64,000 nucleotides of DNA from Salipaludibacillus daqingensis. GTDB taxonomy: Bacteria; Bacillota; Bacilli; Bacillales; Salisediminibacteriaceae. The stretch lies in the NCBI RefSeq assembly GCF_029891575.1, contig NZ_JARZHF010000005.1, forward strand, positions 62,001 to 126,000, written 5' to 3'. Below the pieces are notes generated by a model that was given only the letters and a program-made list of their open reading frames with translations, did no database searches and was not told where the DNA came from. The translations under genes and the position numbers were made by a program. Of the stretch, positions 46,908 through 56,478 are shown piece by piece. Each line of letters opens with the position of its first letter. The first letter of the stretch is position 1.

Positions 46908-47882
46908 TTGTTATATTATATCTTATTTCTTATATCAGGTTTTCTTATAGGAACAATCCTTACCTCGTTATATAAAAAGGGCGAGCTAACAAGAAAGAAT
47001 GATGCGATTGAGAGTGTAGAACGATCAAAGCATGAGATCATAGACTTGGTTGAACATACAGAAGATATTATTTATTTTTTTCGAACCACTCCAAAGTTTC
47101 AATATGTTTACATGAGTCCTTCTGTAAATAAAGTTCTTGGGTGGGATATTAATCAACACTATGAAAATCCAGATGAAATATATTCTCTTATTCACCCTGA
47201 CGATTATTTAACATTGAAAAATAAAATATATGGAAAAACAGATTTTACTAAACCACTTCTGCAACGTTGGCGAAGTACAAAAGGCGATTATATTTGGTTT
47301 GAGGAATCTGCACGACCAGTATATGAGAATGGTCAATTCGTTGGTGTTCAAGGTATTTTAAGGAATATTACAGAGAAAATTGCTATGCAAAGAAAGTTAG
47401 AATACCAATCCACCCACGACGAATTAACTCAATTATTAAACCGAAATGCTTTTAGAGATAAAATAAATCATTTAAATATTCTTGCTGATAAAAGTGTCGG
47501 ATTAATAATTTGTGATATTAATGACTTGAAAATTATTAATGATACGAATGGACACCTTGCTGGTGATCAATTAATTCAATATACGGCTGATTTTTTAAAG
47601 AAGTATTTTTATGGAGAAGGCCATGAGATTTACCGAATAGGGGGAGACGAATTTGCCGTCATAACAACTGGTTTGATGAGTACAACATTTGTTTCACTCC
47701 ATCATCAACTGGTCAATGAGTCATTAAATCAACCAGCAGAAAAACAAGGTTGGTTATCCAGCGGATGTGCCTATATAGACTCTTCCAAAGGTAACATGGA
47801 CAAACTTTTTAAATTAGCTGATTCAGAAATGTACAAACATAAAAAGCATATAAAATCACATTCGAATGTCATAAGCATATGA
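46908..47882 (+). CDS. PAS-GGDEF signalling protein (putative diguanylate cyclase)
   Basis: A 324-residue membrane-attached protein. A short N-terminal helix (LYYILFLISGFLIGTIL), then a PAS domain with PAC-like end (about 45-165, ending GVQGILRNITEKIAMQ) and a GGDEF domain. The active-site motif is intact as RIGGDEFAVI, and the helix STHDELTQLLNRNAF begins the domain. No RxxD inhibitory site precedes it. The TTG start at 46908 follows AGGAG at seven bases. Confidence 0.9.
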   Translation: MLYYILFLISGFLIGTILTSLYKKGELTRKNDAIESVERSKHEIIDLVEHTEDIIYFFRTTPKFQYVYMSPSVNKVLGWDINQHYENPDEIYSLIHPDDYLTLKNKIYGKTDFTKPLLQRWRSTKGDYIWFEESARPVYENGQFVGVQGILRNITEKIAMQRKLEYQSTHDELTQLLNRNAFRDKINHLNILADKSVGLIICDINDLKIINDTNGHLAGDQLIQYTADFLKKYFYGEGHEIYRIGGDEFAVITTGLMSTTFVSLHHQLVNESLNQPAEKQGWLSSGCAYIDSSKGNMDKLFKLADSEMYKHKKHIKSHSNVISI

Positions 47883-47917
47883 AAAAGAAAGCCCGCACTA
47901 AGCGGACTTTCTTTTTC
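47881..47917 (+). terminator. Terminator of the GGDEF gene
   Basis: GAAAAAGAAAGCCCGC (47881-47896) pairs with GCGGACTTTCTTTTTC (47902-47917) with one mismatch; T-rich flank. Confidence 0.85.
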
Positions 47918-48024
47918 ATTTATGGATTTACCCCTTATTATATAATGAAAGTCATCATTTTTTAGAGAAAAATAATTTTTTAAGTTGTTATATCCTTTCT
48001 CCGTAAATCATGTCGGAGAATTAT

Positions 48025-48351
48025 TTACTCTTCTCCGACGGTTTCTAAAAACCAACCTTCTTGAAAGGAACCACGCCTTTCTGACTTTTCTAATCTAATT
48101 GCTTCTAGTTCTGATTTAGAATATCCGTGCTTTTCTGCTAAACAATAGATTAACTCAACTAAATCTGCCAGTTCTTCCACTGCTTGTTCTGAATTTTGGG
48201 CTTCAAGGTATTCTTTCATTTCTTCATTTAATTTCTTCTTTGCTTCACGTATGAATTCATCCCCATTTATCCGACGATATTCAAGTTTTTGACCATTCAT
48301 TCTAATAATATCCGGAATTCTGTCTCTTACAAGTTTATAATAAGTCGGCAT
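48025..48351 (-). CDS. MazG/phosphoribosyl-ATP pyrophosphohydrolase-like NTPase
   Basis: A 108-residue all-alpha NTP pyrophosphohydrolase. The start YYKLVRDRIPDII is characteristic. EEMKEYLEAQ and VEELADLVELIYCLAEKHG carry the E-x-x-E and E-x-x-D acidic motif that binds magnesium. It probably removes noncanonical nucleotides. Start ATG 48351 follows AAAGGAG. Not a histidine-biosynthesis HisE by context. Confidence 0.85.
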   Translation of the reverse strand: MPTYYKLVRDRIPDIIRMNGQKLEYRRINGDEFIREAKKKLNEEMKEYLEAQNSEQAVEELADLVELIYCLAEKHGYSKSELEAIRLEKSERRGSFQEGWFLETVGEE

Positions 48352-48450
48352 CACATTTCTCCTTTCTCTCTTATACGAATATTTCTATCGATACTTTTCT
48401 AGATATTAAAAGATTCATGATGATATCGGGAAAATCCTGCCAACTTTTAA

Positions 48451-48496
48451 AATAAAAAACTAGCCAGTCAAACTTTTTCAGTTTGCCAACTAGTTA
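48451..48496 (-). terminator. Terminator of the MOSC gene
   Basis: CTAG and CAAAC on the left pair with GTTTG and CTAG on the right around a TTTTTCA loop. The minus strand continues CTAGTTTTTTATTTT. Confidence 0.8.
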
Positions 48497-48514
48497 ATGG
48501 TAGCCGATATTACT

Positions 48515-49144
48515 TTACTCTTTATTCATCATTTGTTTCCAAGAAGCTGCTAATTCTGGGGTATTTATTATTATTTTGTTAGCAATAGCTCCTTGCTTTT
48601 TATAAAAACCATCATTAACATCGGTAACAGAAACCGAGGAATACCTTTTAATGAATTTCATAGGCATATTCGAAGAAACTGTCCCTTCATTTAATACTCG
48701 AAAGTAAAATCCAGTAAAACCTGTTTTAATTACATGCTTAGGCATGGATTCTAATTGAAATCGACTAGCCAATTTGTGGCAAGGAATTCTCGGCTGGGAA
48801 ACTTGTACTCGTGCATTTCCCCATTGGAACAAATCTCCCACATGGACATCTCGTTCGATTAACCCTTTTACAGTTAAATTTTCACCGAAAGCTCCCAGCT
48901 CTAATTTCTTACCTAACTCCCTTTCCCAAAAGGTATAATGCTCGAAAGGATAAACGCAAATCGCTTTATCTAGGCCCCCGTGGTTTACTTTATCTGCTTG
49001 ATCGTCTCCATCAATTTGTTCCTTTGATAAAAAGAGGGGCTTACTCGTTGCTTTCTTCTTTATAGAAGATAAAACTTCTCTCCCTTCGCTCAGTAGAGGT
49101 TCGGGTTTACCAATATTTAATGATATAATTTCCGGGTTCAGCAT
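48515..49144 (-). CDS. MOSC domain protein (YiiM-like)
   Basis: A 209-residue soluble MOSC protein, related to molybdenum cofactor sulfurase domains. VNHGGLDKAICVYPFEHYTFWE and GAFGENLTVKGL are the typical core, with the conserved Cys in PRIPCHKLASRFQL. The C-terminus (about 170-209) is a short helical 3-alpha region. The ATG at 49144 follows AGGAG. It probably handles sulfur or N-hydroxylated compounds via molybdenum cofactor. It does not form part of the arr operon. Confidence 0.88.
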   Translation of the reverse strand: MLNPEIISLNIGKPEPLLSEGREVLSSIKKKATSKPLFLSKEQIDGDDQADKVNHGGLDKAICVYPFEHYTFWERELGKKLELGAFGENLTVKGLIERDVHVGDLFQWGNARVQVSQPRIPCHKLASRFQLESMPKHVIKTGFTGFYFRVLNEGTVSSNMPMKFIKRYSSVSVTDVNDGFYKKQGAIANKIIINTPELAASWKQMMNKE

Positions 49145-49207
49145 CACATTCCACTCCTGAATTTCAGTCATACGCTATCATAATCATCCATTCGTAAAAA
49201 TTAACGT

Positions 49208-50374
49208 TTATTTTCCAAATGCACGTTTAGCCAAGATCATCAAAGTAATGTCATCAGATGGTGGATTGTGAAGTCCGGCTCTCACATCACGATAATACTG
49301 TTCAAATGGAAGTGACTTATCAAGGCTTTGTCCCCCTACAATTCTCATACTAATATCCACAACATGAACAGCTGCATTAGTTGCTATTGTTTTAACAGCA
49401 GCCAATTCAGCTCCTAGCTGAGGTCGAAGCTCAGGTTGTTGATCCCACAATTCAGCAATGCGATACATGAAATGTCTCGCCTTCATCAACTCTAAATCTA
49501 ACTCTGCCACTTTTCGTCGAACTTCAGGAACGTCACTAATGGGATGATTTAAACTGTTAGGTTTATATTTTTTGGCAAAATCAATAGCTTCATTTCTAGC
49601 TGCTATTGCAACACCTAAATAACAAGCTGGTATGTGAAGTAGCCACCCTTGCGGACTGGTGCCATGTCCTGGTTCTTTCGTTGCCACAAGCGCATCTTCA
49701 GGGACAATCACATTTTTTAATATGAGGTCATCACTTCTCGTTCCTCGCATACCTAAAGAGTTCCAAGTCTGTTCAAATCCAATCCCTAGCGTGGATCGTG
49801 GTAACAAAAATTCACCAAGATGATCTTCCCCGTCAATGGAAGCAGTAATAATGATATAGTCAAGTACTGGTGCTAATGAAGTAAATGTTTTTCTACCAGA
49901 TATCACCCAGCTATTTCCCTTTCGAGTAGCTGTTGTTTCAGGTTTTCCTCCTCTTGCAGGACTCCCAGTTGCTCGCTCTGTAGCAGCCGTGTTAATCAAA
50001 ATATGATTAGAAACTGATTCACGTGATATTTGTTCGAAAACAGATTGTTCCCATTTTTTTGTATCTCGAAGCTGCATCATAGTTCCATTATGCCACCCAA
50101 CAGATAAAGCAGTTGCCGCATCACCTTGAGCAATCGTTTCTTGTATCAGAAGAAATTGATAAAGGGATACTTCTTGTCCACCATAACGTGTTGGAATGGT
50201 GATATTCGTCAATCCACTCTGTTTAAGATCATTCATGTTTTCAACAGGGAATATGGCATTTTCGTCATAGTTAGCTGACCTTGTCTTAAATTTTTCTACG
50301 AGAGCGAATGCATGATGATAGAGATTTTTATCCGTTTCATTTCTTAAAAATGGCGTCATTATTGGTCCATGCAT
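49208..50374 (-). CDS. Acyl-CoA dehydrogenase-like flavoprotein
   Basis: A 388-residue flavoenzyme of the acyl-CoA dehydrogenase fold. Visible are the N-terminal helices (LTNITIPTRYGGQEVS), the FAD-loop region TAATERATGSPARG, WVISGRKTFTSLAP and LGMRGTRSDD. It looks closer to the DszC/SfnC monooxygenase-like branch than to a short-chain dehydrogenase, because the usual catalytic Glu region is not obvious. Start follows AAAGGAG. Substrate unknown. Confidence 0.82.
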   Translation of the reverse strand: MHGPIMTPFLRNETDKNLYHHAFALVEKFKTRSANYDENAIFPVENMNDLKQSGLTNITIPTRYGGQEVSLYQFLLIQETIAQGDAATALSVGWHNGTMMQLRDTKKWEQSVFEQISRESVSNHILINTAATERATGSPARGGKPETTATRKGNSWVISGRKTFTSLAPVLDYIIITASIDGEDHLGEFLLPRSTLGIGFEQTWNSLGMRGTRSDDLILKNVIVPEDALVATKEPGHGTSPQGWLLHIPACYLGVAIAARNEAIDFAKKYKPNSLNHPISDVPEVRRKVAELDLELMKARHFMYRIAELWDQQPELRPQLGAELAAVKTIATNAAVHVVDISMRIVGGQSLDKSLPFEQYYRDVRAGLHNPPSDDITLMILAKRAFGK

Positions 50375-50807
50375 GAAGTATACTCCTTTAATAGTTCATT
50401 TACATTTTATTTTATACAAAAACGATTTGAGAAGAAAGGAAGAAACCTTATCCACAAAAAAACTGTATTCCCCATCCAAGCAAAGCTTTTACAACAGAAA
50501 AGGGTGCTCATGTTGTTCATGGAAATGAAGGGGTGTCGGGTTTTGGATAATTAGAGAAGGATGTAAGATTCACCTTATCTCGTTTTTAAAAAGAGTATGG
50601 GATCATCGAAGGGCACTATCGCACCTGTATAGTGCCCGAAACGAGAGAAATTCCTCACCGAAGGGAACTATCTATCTAAATCGTATAAAGAAATACTCTT
50701 ATTACATAATTTTTCATCATTCGACTTAATTTTGACCCCTATAAAAAATTAGAATGAGTAGAATGATTATAATAAGACAACATTAGAAAAACTGGAGGAA
50801 TTATTTT
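50375..50807. repeat. 433-bp gap with GGCACTAT repeat and a DnaA box
   Basis: The gap holds an exact DnaA box (TTATCCACA, 50448-50456). It also holds a perfect 9-bp hairpin GGGCACTAT (50611-50619)/ATAGTGCCC (50629-50637) and a third related copy, AAGGGAACTAT (50661-50671). It ends with the mreBH promoter region. No gene is visible. Confidence 0.5.
50732..50773 (+). promoter_or_regulatory. mreBH upstream promoter region
   Basis: A -10-like TATAAT lies at 50768-50773 without a good -35. TTTGACCCC (50731-50739) recalls the ACCCC -35 of SigI, which drives mreBH in B. subtilis, but I see no matching SigI -10 at the right distance. Confidence 0.3.
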
Positions 50808-51812
50808 ATGTTTTCATCTATCCAAATAGGTATTGATTTAGGGACAGCAAATATACTCGTTTACACGAAAAATAAAGGTATGATTATTAATGAACCCTCT
50901 GTGGTTGCTATAGATATCCATACAAACCAAGTTTTGGCCGTCGGAGAAGAAGCCAAACTGATGGTAGGAAAAACCCCGGAAAATATCGTCGCCATTCGAC
51001 CTTTAAAAGATGGTGTGATCGCTGATTATCAAGTTACAACAGACATGCTCAAACATATTATGAAAAAAGCATCAAAAAAATTAGGCACACCATTAAGAAA
51101 ACCAAGTGTTGTCGTTTGTACTCCTTCCGGCTCCACTTCTGTTGAAAGAAGAGCGATTTCTGATGCAGTTAAGCAATGTGGTGCAAAAGATGTTCAATTA
51201 ATTGAAGAACCTGTAGCTGCTGCTATTGGTGCAGATTTGCCTGTAGAAGAACCAATTGCTAACGTTATCGTGGATATTGGTGGAGGTACGACCGAAGTTG
51301 CAATCATTTCCTTCGGTGGAGTTGTTTCATGCCATTCTATTAGAGTCGGTGGAGATCAGTTAGACGATGATATTACACAATTTGTTCGCAAAAAATATAA
51401 TTTACTCATCGGTTATCGTACAGCAGAGAACATTAAAATGGAAATTGGACATGCATTAGTTGACCATCCAGAGGTATTCATGGATATTCGCGGACGAGAC
51501 TTAGTTACCGGTTTACCTAAGACCATTGAAATATCGTCGTATGAGATTCAGGGTGCAGTTAAAGATTCTCTTTTATCAATTATTGAAGCTATTAGAGCAA
51601 CGCTTGAAGACTGTCCTCCTGAGTTAAGTGGTGATATTGTTGATCGGGGTGTGATTTTAACTGGTGGTGGCGCACTGCTTCATGGTATAGAAGAATGGAT
51701 ATCTAACGAAATTTCTGTTCCAGTGCATCTTGCTCCAAGTCCGCTTGAATCCGTTGCTATCGGAACTGGACGATCATTAGCCATGATGAAGAAATTACAA
51801 AAATCAAAATAA
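50808..51812 (+). CDS. mreBH: Rod-shape protein MreBH
   Basis: A 334-residue bacterial actin. The ATP-binding motifs are [18 protein letters not shown] (phosphate 1), [17 protein letters not shown] (phosphate 2) and [14 protein letters not shown] (adenosine). The closest pattern I know is B. subtilis MreBH (same length; [14 protein letters not shown]; ends in LQKSK). It directs lateral cell-wall synthesis and LytE. Ribosome binding site GGAGG. It is not followed by mreCD, as expected for the MreBH paralogue. Confidence 0.88.
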   Translation: MFSSIQIGIDLGTANILVYTKNKGMIINEPSVVAIDIHTNQVLAVGEEAKLMVGKTPENIVAIRPLKDGVIADYQVTTDMLKHIMKKASKKLGTPLRKPSVVVCTPSGSTSVERRAISDAVKQCGAKDVQLIEEPVAAAIGADLPVEEPIANVIVDIGGGTTEVAIISFGGVVSCHSIRVGGDQLDDDITQFVRKKYNLLIGYRTAENIKMEIGHALVDHPEVFMDIRGRDLVTGLPKTIEISSYEIQGAVKDSLLSIIEAIRATLEDCPPELSGDIVDRGVILTGGGALLHGIEEWISNEISVPVHLAPSPLESVAIGTGRSLAMMKKLQKSK

Positions 51813-52011
51813 TACTTTTCTTCTACAATGAAAATGCCTGCTTCTTGACAAAAGAGAGTGAAGCTTTGCCCCGACACACCTCGGAAATATCATTAGCGTT
51901 TCTTTCATGAGGTGTTGATTTCGAGGATATTTAATCATTGTCCTACAGATAATGGCATCATTAGTGAAGAAGATGTTATTAAAGGCAGATTTTAATATTA
52001 TTGATTCAAAT

Positions 52012-52051
52012 AAAACAGACCATCTCTTATTATAAGCGATGGTCTGTTTTT
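52012..52051. terminator. Bidirectional terminator
   Basis: AAAACAGACCATC (52012-52024) pairs with GATGGTCTGTTTT (52038-52050). It separates mreBH from the convergent methyltransferase. The 199 bp before it show no gene. Confidence 0.9.
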
Positions 52052-52060
52052 CAATTCCAT

Positions 52061-52633
52061 TTATTTTTCCGTAGAAAAATATATCGTGTAAATGTCTTTT
52101 GTTTCAACTAATTCATCTAAAATCAGCCCTGTTTTTTTCATTTCTTCCATAAGTACGTGAGGGTCTAATCTCTCATGAAGCGGGGGACCTACTTCCCCTT
52201 CCACTTGAGCCCATTCTACAATAGCCCCTTTCGATCCCGACTTCATAATTCTGTTCATCTCTCTAAAAGCATTTTTGCGATTTGCTACTTCATGAACGAC
52301 GAAAGCTGCTACAGAAGCTTCTACTGCATTATCACTTAATGGAATTTCTTCAAGGTCCGATTCAATTAAACCGATATGATCAAACCCTCTTTCTTGTGCC
52401 CTCACTCCTAGTAATCCCAGCATTTCAGGCTCCACATCAACAGCGTAAACATCCCCTGATGTTCGCATAGCTAATGGCATCGTAAAATAACCATTCCCTG
52501 CACCTAAATCCATGACATTTGCTCCGTCACTTATATTTAGTTTCATTGCGACCAAATCGGAATCAACAAGGTCCTGACGTTTAGGATCTAACAATTTATC
52601 AGCCTTAGCCGGATCAAAACGGTGTCCTGCCAT
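52061..52633 (-). CDS. Class I SAM-dependent methyltransferase
   Basis: A 190-residue Rossmann-type methyltransferase. SAM motif I is VMDLGAGNGYFTMPLA (about residues 39-54), with the acidic end of strand 2 in VYAVDVEPEML and motif IV in EASVAAFVVHEV. It is close to UbiE/YrrT-like small-molecule methyltransferases; arsenite methyltransferase ArsM would need conserved cysteines that are absent here. Last gene after the carbonic anhydrase on the same strand. Confidence 0.85.
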   Translation of the reverse strand: MAGHRFDPAKADKLLDPKRQDLVDSDLVAMKLNISDGANVMDLGAGNGYFTMPLAMRTSGDVYAVDVEPEMLGLLGVRAQERGFDHIGLIESDLEEIPLSDNAVEASVAAFVVHEVANRKNAFREMNRIMKSGSKGAIVEWAQVEGEVGPPLHERLDPHVLMEEMKKTGLILDELVETKDIYTIYFSTEK

Positions 52634-52647
52634 ATATATCCCCTACC

Positions 52648-53223
52648 TTACGTTGTTTTTTCTGCAATTTCATTCACTCTTTTTAGTTCCCCCGATTCTA
52701 CATCAAATAGTAATCCAATAATCGGTATACCCTCTCCTATTCGTTGATAGACGGGGTGATTTTTTAGATTTATTACTTGCTGTCGAACATTATGCTCTTC
52801 TAACTCACGCGCTTCAGGATGATCATGTGTAGACACGTAAGTTTCAATACTTTTCTCAATCTTCTTAATCCAACCTTTCATTCCTTCATTATAATCACCT
52901 GTTCTTGCTGCTGTCACGCCTCCACACTTTGTATGACCAAGAACAATAATATATTTCACTTTCAATACATCAAGTGAAAACTCCAAACTGGCTTGGAAAC
53001 TTTGATCGTCTAGAGAAACTTGATTACCAATGTTACGGTGGCTGAACATTTCGCCTAACGGCATTCCAGTTATGACTGAAGGACATGTTCTTGAATCTCC
53101 ACATGAAATCACAAAGAAAGAAGGTTCCTGACCTTCTCCTAATTTCTTAAAAAAATGAGGGTCCTGTTGTTTCATTTTTTCAATAAATTGATGGTGAGAT
53201 ATTTCAATATTTTGTATGTCCAA
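52648..53223 (-). CDS. Beta-carbonic anhydrase
   Basis: A 191-residue zinc enzyme that interconverts CO2 and bicarbonate. Zinc ligands are Cys41 in SCGDSRTCPS (with Asp43 and Arg45), and His and Cys in LGHTKCGGV (about 98-101). The TTG at 53223 has GGGAGGG six bases upstream; an ATG at 53238 lies before that site. The start region overlaps the end of the SulP gene, so the two are probably translated together. Confidence 0.93.
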   Translation of the reverse strand: MDIQNIEISHHQFIEKMKQQDPHFFKKLGEGQEPSFFVISCGDSRTCPSVITGMPLGEMFSHRNIGNQVSLDDQSFQASLEFSLDVLKVKYIIVLGHTKCGGVTAARTGDYNEGMKGWIKKIEKSIETYVSTHDHPEARELEEHNVRQQVINLKNHPVYQRIGEGIPIIGLLFDVESGELKRVNEIAEKTT

Positions 53224-54898
53224 AATGATCCCTCCCATTTTTTATTTGATGCAAAGCGGACTCTATTGTCGGTTGTTCCATTTCTTCTCCGTATTTCTTA
53301 ATCCAACCTGCTTTTTTCAAGATATCTCTAACTGGTCCTTTCGTTTGAGCAAGATAAACATAGATATGATCATCTTTTAAACGATCGATCCAACTACTTA
53401 AATCATCCATCGCTACTGCGTCAATATCATTTACACCTGAAAAATCAAGGATAACTGCTTGTAATCCAGTTTTCTTATACATTAACTCATTTAATCGTTC
53501 TTCGATATATGAGATATTTGCAAAATAGATCGATGCATCAATTCTCACCATAAGCACATCGTCTCTTGTTTCAGCTTCAGGGTATCGGGAGACATTCCGA
53601 AATGTTTTCGTTTTATTAATATACCCTAATTCTGCCATATGTGGTTTCGCACTACGATAGACAAAAACAAGGATAGAGAAAACGACACCAGTAGCAATTC
53701 CCGCTTCAATACCGATAGCAAGTGTGGTTGCAAACGTTACTAGTAACGAAACAGCGTCCATCCTCTTAATGTGCCATAAATGAAACGCTTCTTTTACATC
53801 TATTAACCCGTAAACGGCTACAATGATAATCGCTGCAAGCACCGCTTGAGGTAAGTAATAGAACCATGATGTGAAGAAAAGAAGGGTAAGTAAAATGAAT
53901 ACGGCCGTAATAATCGAAGCAATTCCACTACGGGCACCAGCGTCGTAGTTAACTGCTGAACGAGAAAAACCACCTGTTACTGGAAACCCTGATAGAAAAC
54001 TTGTTCCAATATTTGCAATTCCTAGTCCATTTAATTCTTTATTCGCATTAATTGGATATTTTTCTTTTGAAGCTATTACTTTTGCCATCGCATAAGATTC
54101 CACAAATCCAATAATTGCGATCGTAAATGCAATCGGTAAAAGCGAGTTTATTGCAGTTAGATCAAATGCTGGTAGCGACAAAGCAGGTAACCCATCTGGA
54201 ACTACCTCCACAATATTCACACCAATTTCATTCAACTGAAAGGCTCCTGCGAGACTAATCATTGAAACGACAACTACTAATGCCCCTGGAATTTTCTTTA
54301 CTTTTTTCTTGAAAAAGATGAGAATGAGTACACTTGATAAGCCAATAATTAACGTCGGTAAATGAATTTCATTGATACGTACGGCTACTTCAGCCAAAAT
54401 CAAAAAAATATTTTCTGAGGCTTCAATATCCACACCTATTAAATGCTTCACTTGACTCATTCCAATTATAATTGCTGCGGCAGAAGTAAATCCACTTATG
54501 ACTGCATGGGAAATAAACTTACTAATTGCTCCTAGTTTAAAAACACCCATTAACAGTTGAATAATTCCGACCATGAAGGCAAGCAACAATACAAGAGAGA
54601 TATATTCTTCCGTCCCAGGTTCTGCCAGACTAGAAACTCCTGTAAATATGAGTAATGAAACCATTGCCACTGGCCCAACAGATAGTTGCCGCGATGTTCC
54701 AAATAATGCGTATAGAATTAGCGGGACAGTTGATGCATATAGTCCCATTACAGGTGGGAGACCAGCAAGCATAGCGTATGCCATCCCTTGAGGAATCAAC
54801 ATTATTGCCACAATTAATCCCGCTGTAATATCTCCTTTAAAGTCTTCTTTTAAATCATATTGCTTGATCCAATCAAGAAAAGGAAACCAGCGATTCAT
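53204..54898 (-). CDS. SulP family anion transporter with STAS domain
   Basis: A 564-residue SLC26/SulP permease with 10-14 membrane helices and a C-terminal STAS domain (about 435-550, VILDFSGVNDIDAVAMDDL). The sequence PQGMAYAMLAGLPPVMGLYAS is the family signature. Coupling to a carbonic anhydrase, as in BicA-like pairs, suggests bicarbonate, but sulfate, sulfite or thiosulfate transport is also possible because reactive-sulfur genes lie upstream. Start follows GGAGAGGG. Confidence 0.92.
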   Translation of the reverse strand: MNRWFPFLDWIKQYDLKEDFKGDITAGLIVAIMLIPQGMAYAMLAGLPPVMGLYASTVPLILYALFGTSRQLSVGPVAMVSLLIFTGVSSLAEPGTEEYISLVLLLAFMVGIIQLLMGVFKLGAISKFISHAVISGFTSAAAIIIGMSQVKHLIGVDIEASENIFLILAEVAVRINEIHLPTLIIGLSSVLILIFFKKKVKKIPGALVVVVSMISLAGAFQLNEIGVNIVEVVPDGLPALSLPAFDLTAINSLLPIAFTIAIIGFVESYAMAKVIASKEKYPINANKELNGLGIANIGTSFLSGFPVTGGFSRSAVNYDAGARSGIASIITAVFILLTLLFFTSWFYYLPQAVLAAIIIVAVYGLIDVKEAFHLWHIKRMDAVSLLVTFATTLAIGIEAGIATGVVFSILVFVYRSAKPHMAELGYINKTKTFRNVSRYPEAETRDDVLMVRIDASIYFANISYIEERLNELMYKKTGLQAVILDFSGVNDIDAVAMDDLSSWIDRLKDDHIYVYLAQTKGPVRDILKKAGWIKKYGEEMEQPTIESALHQIKNGRDHFGHTKY

Positions 54899-54971
54899 GA
54901 CTTTTCCCTCTCCTTTCTTCTATCTATTTCATTCGCTATGGTAAAGCTTAATGTTGATAACTTGATCAAAA

Positions 54972-55006
54972 TAAAGACCTGTCACCTGAGTGAGGTGCAG
55001 GCCTAT
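54972..55006 (-). terminator. Terminator between tusA and sulP
   Basis: CCTGTCACCT (54978-54987) pairs with AGGTGCAGG (54993-55001). The minus strand continues TCTTTATTTTG. Confidence 0.7.
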
Positions 55007-55023
55007 TTCTCTTTATTGACAAG

Positions 55024-55251
55024 TTACGCTTTTTTAATCCAAAATTTCAAAACGTCTGCTTCTTGGTCTTGTTTAACAATTTCATTTCCACTAGATTTCG
55101 CCCATGCAGGAATATCTGATTTTGCTCCTTTATCTGTAGCATGTAATTCTAGTATATCTCCTGATTCAAGTTTATCCATTTCCTTTTTCGCTTTTACTAC
55201 TGGCATTGGACATGCTAACCCTTTTGCGTCAAATACTTTTGTACTTTCCAT
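55024..55251 (-). CDS. TusA family sulfurtransferase
   Basis: A 75-residue sulfur carrier. The active Cys14 lies in the CPMP motif (AKGLACPMPVVKAKK). It relays persulfide sulfur between partner proteins. It is the third gene of the reactive-sulfur cluster, after the rhodanese-persulfide dioxygenase-like gene, and ends at a terminator. Ribosome binding site AAAGGGG. Full length for the family. Confidence 0.92.
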   Translation of the reverse strand: MESTKVFDAKGLACPMPVVKAKKEMDKLESGDILELHATDKGAKSDIPAWAKSSGNEIVKQDQEADVLKFWIKKA

Positions 55252-55313
55252 TTATATTAACCCCTTTATCATTTAAGTTAGTTATCATTTCTTAATCATT
55301 GATGCTTGATGCT

Positions 55314-56444
55314 TTATGATACGGCACAACGGTTTGGACCAATTTCCATTTCTGTTTCTTCTTCTGAGTCTGGATTTACTTTACCCATGTTTGTTTGACG
55401 AATTTCTTTGTAAGAATTCGGTTGTGGTGGTAGATTTTCTGTTACCATGCGACGGAATTCATCTTCATCTTCTACTTGTAAACCTGTGTTCTCTTCATAC
55501 AAATCACCTAAACGTGCTACAACTCTACCTGTGTCGTCTAGTTCCTTTAATTTCGCAAAATGTGCAGGCAGAACTTGGAGATCTTGGTTCATGTTTTTGT
55601 ATCGAACATATAACGATTCTCTCAAGTCTCCTACCCAGTCTTCAGCTAGACCTGCTAAGTCAGGACGACCAATAGAATCAATGAACAAAATATCTCCCGT
55701 AAACAAGTACGTGTCATTTACAATATATGACGTACTCCCAATCGTATGGCCTGGTGTGTACGCGGCTTTCACTGTTACATTATCTGGTCCAAAAGTAATT
55801 TCTTTTCCATCTTCTGCTGGCTCATACTTAAATGTTACTTCTTCTGCATCTTTAGGTGGTAAATAATACGTACCTCCTGTTTTTTCTGCTAATCGGCGTC
55901 CTCCAGAAATATGATCAGCATGTAAATGTGTGTCAAACATGTGCAACACTTTAATACCTAGTTTTTCTGCGAATGCTTCATATTGGTCGGTTAAACGAAG
56001 AGGATCAATCATCGCACCTTCATCACCAGAAACGATCATATAAGAGAGACAACCTTTACCTAAGCGAACAAATTGATAAACAGATCCACCACCGTCTAGG
56101 TCCCCTAGTTTAACTGGCTCTAAGTGTTCACTCCACGTTTTCATCCCACCTTCAAGATAGTAGAAATCTTTTCCGGTGGCTTCGGATAGTTCTTCAGCTA
56201 TAAACTTTGAGGACCCTTCTTTCGCACAGACAACAAGGACTTCTTGGTTTTCTGGAAGTTCTTTCACTACGTCATCAACACTATCTAATAGATCAAAGTA
56301 TGGATGATTGATGGAAGTAATGTTTTCACCTTCAATTTTCCAATCTTCATAGGCATCGTTATTTCTTACATCAACGATAAATAATTCCTTTTTTTCAATT
56401 ACTTTCTTTGCTACTGCTCCTGCTTTCATCGCTTTAACACTCAT
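55314..56444 (-). CDS. Rhodanese-MBL fusion (persulfide dioxygenase-like)
   Basis: A 376-residue two-domain enzyme. An N-terminal rhodanese domain (about 1-112) has the Cys loop [11 protein letters not shown]-terminal metallo-beta-lactamase domain (about 113-376) has [13 protein letters not shown] and GHTIGSTSY. Such fusions oxidise glutathione- or bacillithiol-persulfide to sulfite, as CstB does, though CstB has its domains in another order. Start follows AAGGAGGA. It lies 34 bp after the TusA-rhodanese gene. Confidence 0.88.
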   Translation of the reverse strand: MSVKAMKAGAVAKKVIEKKELFIVDVRNNDAYEDWKIEGENITSINHPYFDLLDSVDDVVKELPENQEVLVVCAKEGSSKFIAEELSEATGKDFYYLEGGMKTWSEHLEPVKLGDLDGGGSVYQFVRLGKGCLSYMIVSGDEGAMIDPLRLTDQYEAFAEKLGIKVLHMFDTHLHADHISGGRRLAEKTGGTYYLPPKDAEEVTFKYEPAEDGKEITFGPDNVTVKAAYTPGHTIGSTSYIVNDTYLFTGDILFIDSIGRPDLAGLAEDWVGDLRESLYVRYKNMNQDLQVLPAHFAKLKELDDTGRVVARLGDLYEENTGLQVEDEDEFRRMVTENLPPQPNSYKEIRQTNMGKVNPDSEEETEMEIGPNRCAVS

Positions 56445-56478
56445 TTATAATTCCTCCTTCAATTTTCTTGTTAATTAT

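Noticed and set aside
50732-50773. SigI promoter for mreBH
   Set aside because: ACCCC is present, but no SigI-type -10 at the expected distance is visible, so only a weak note was kept.
52061-52633. Arsenite methyltransferase ArsM
   Set aside because: The three conserved arsenic-binding cysteines of ArsM are absent.
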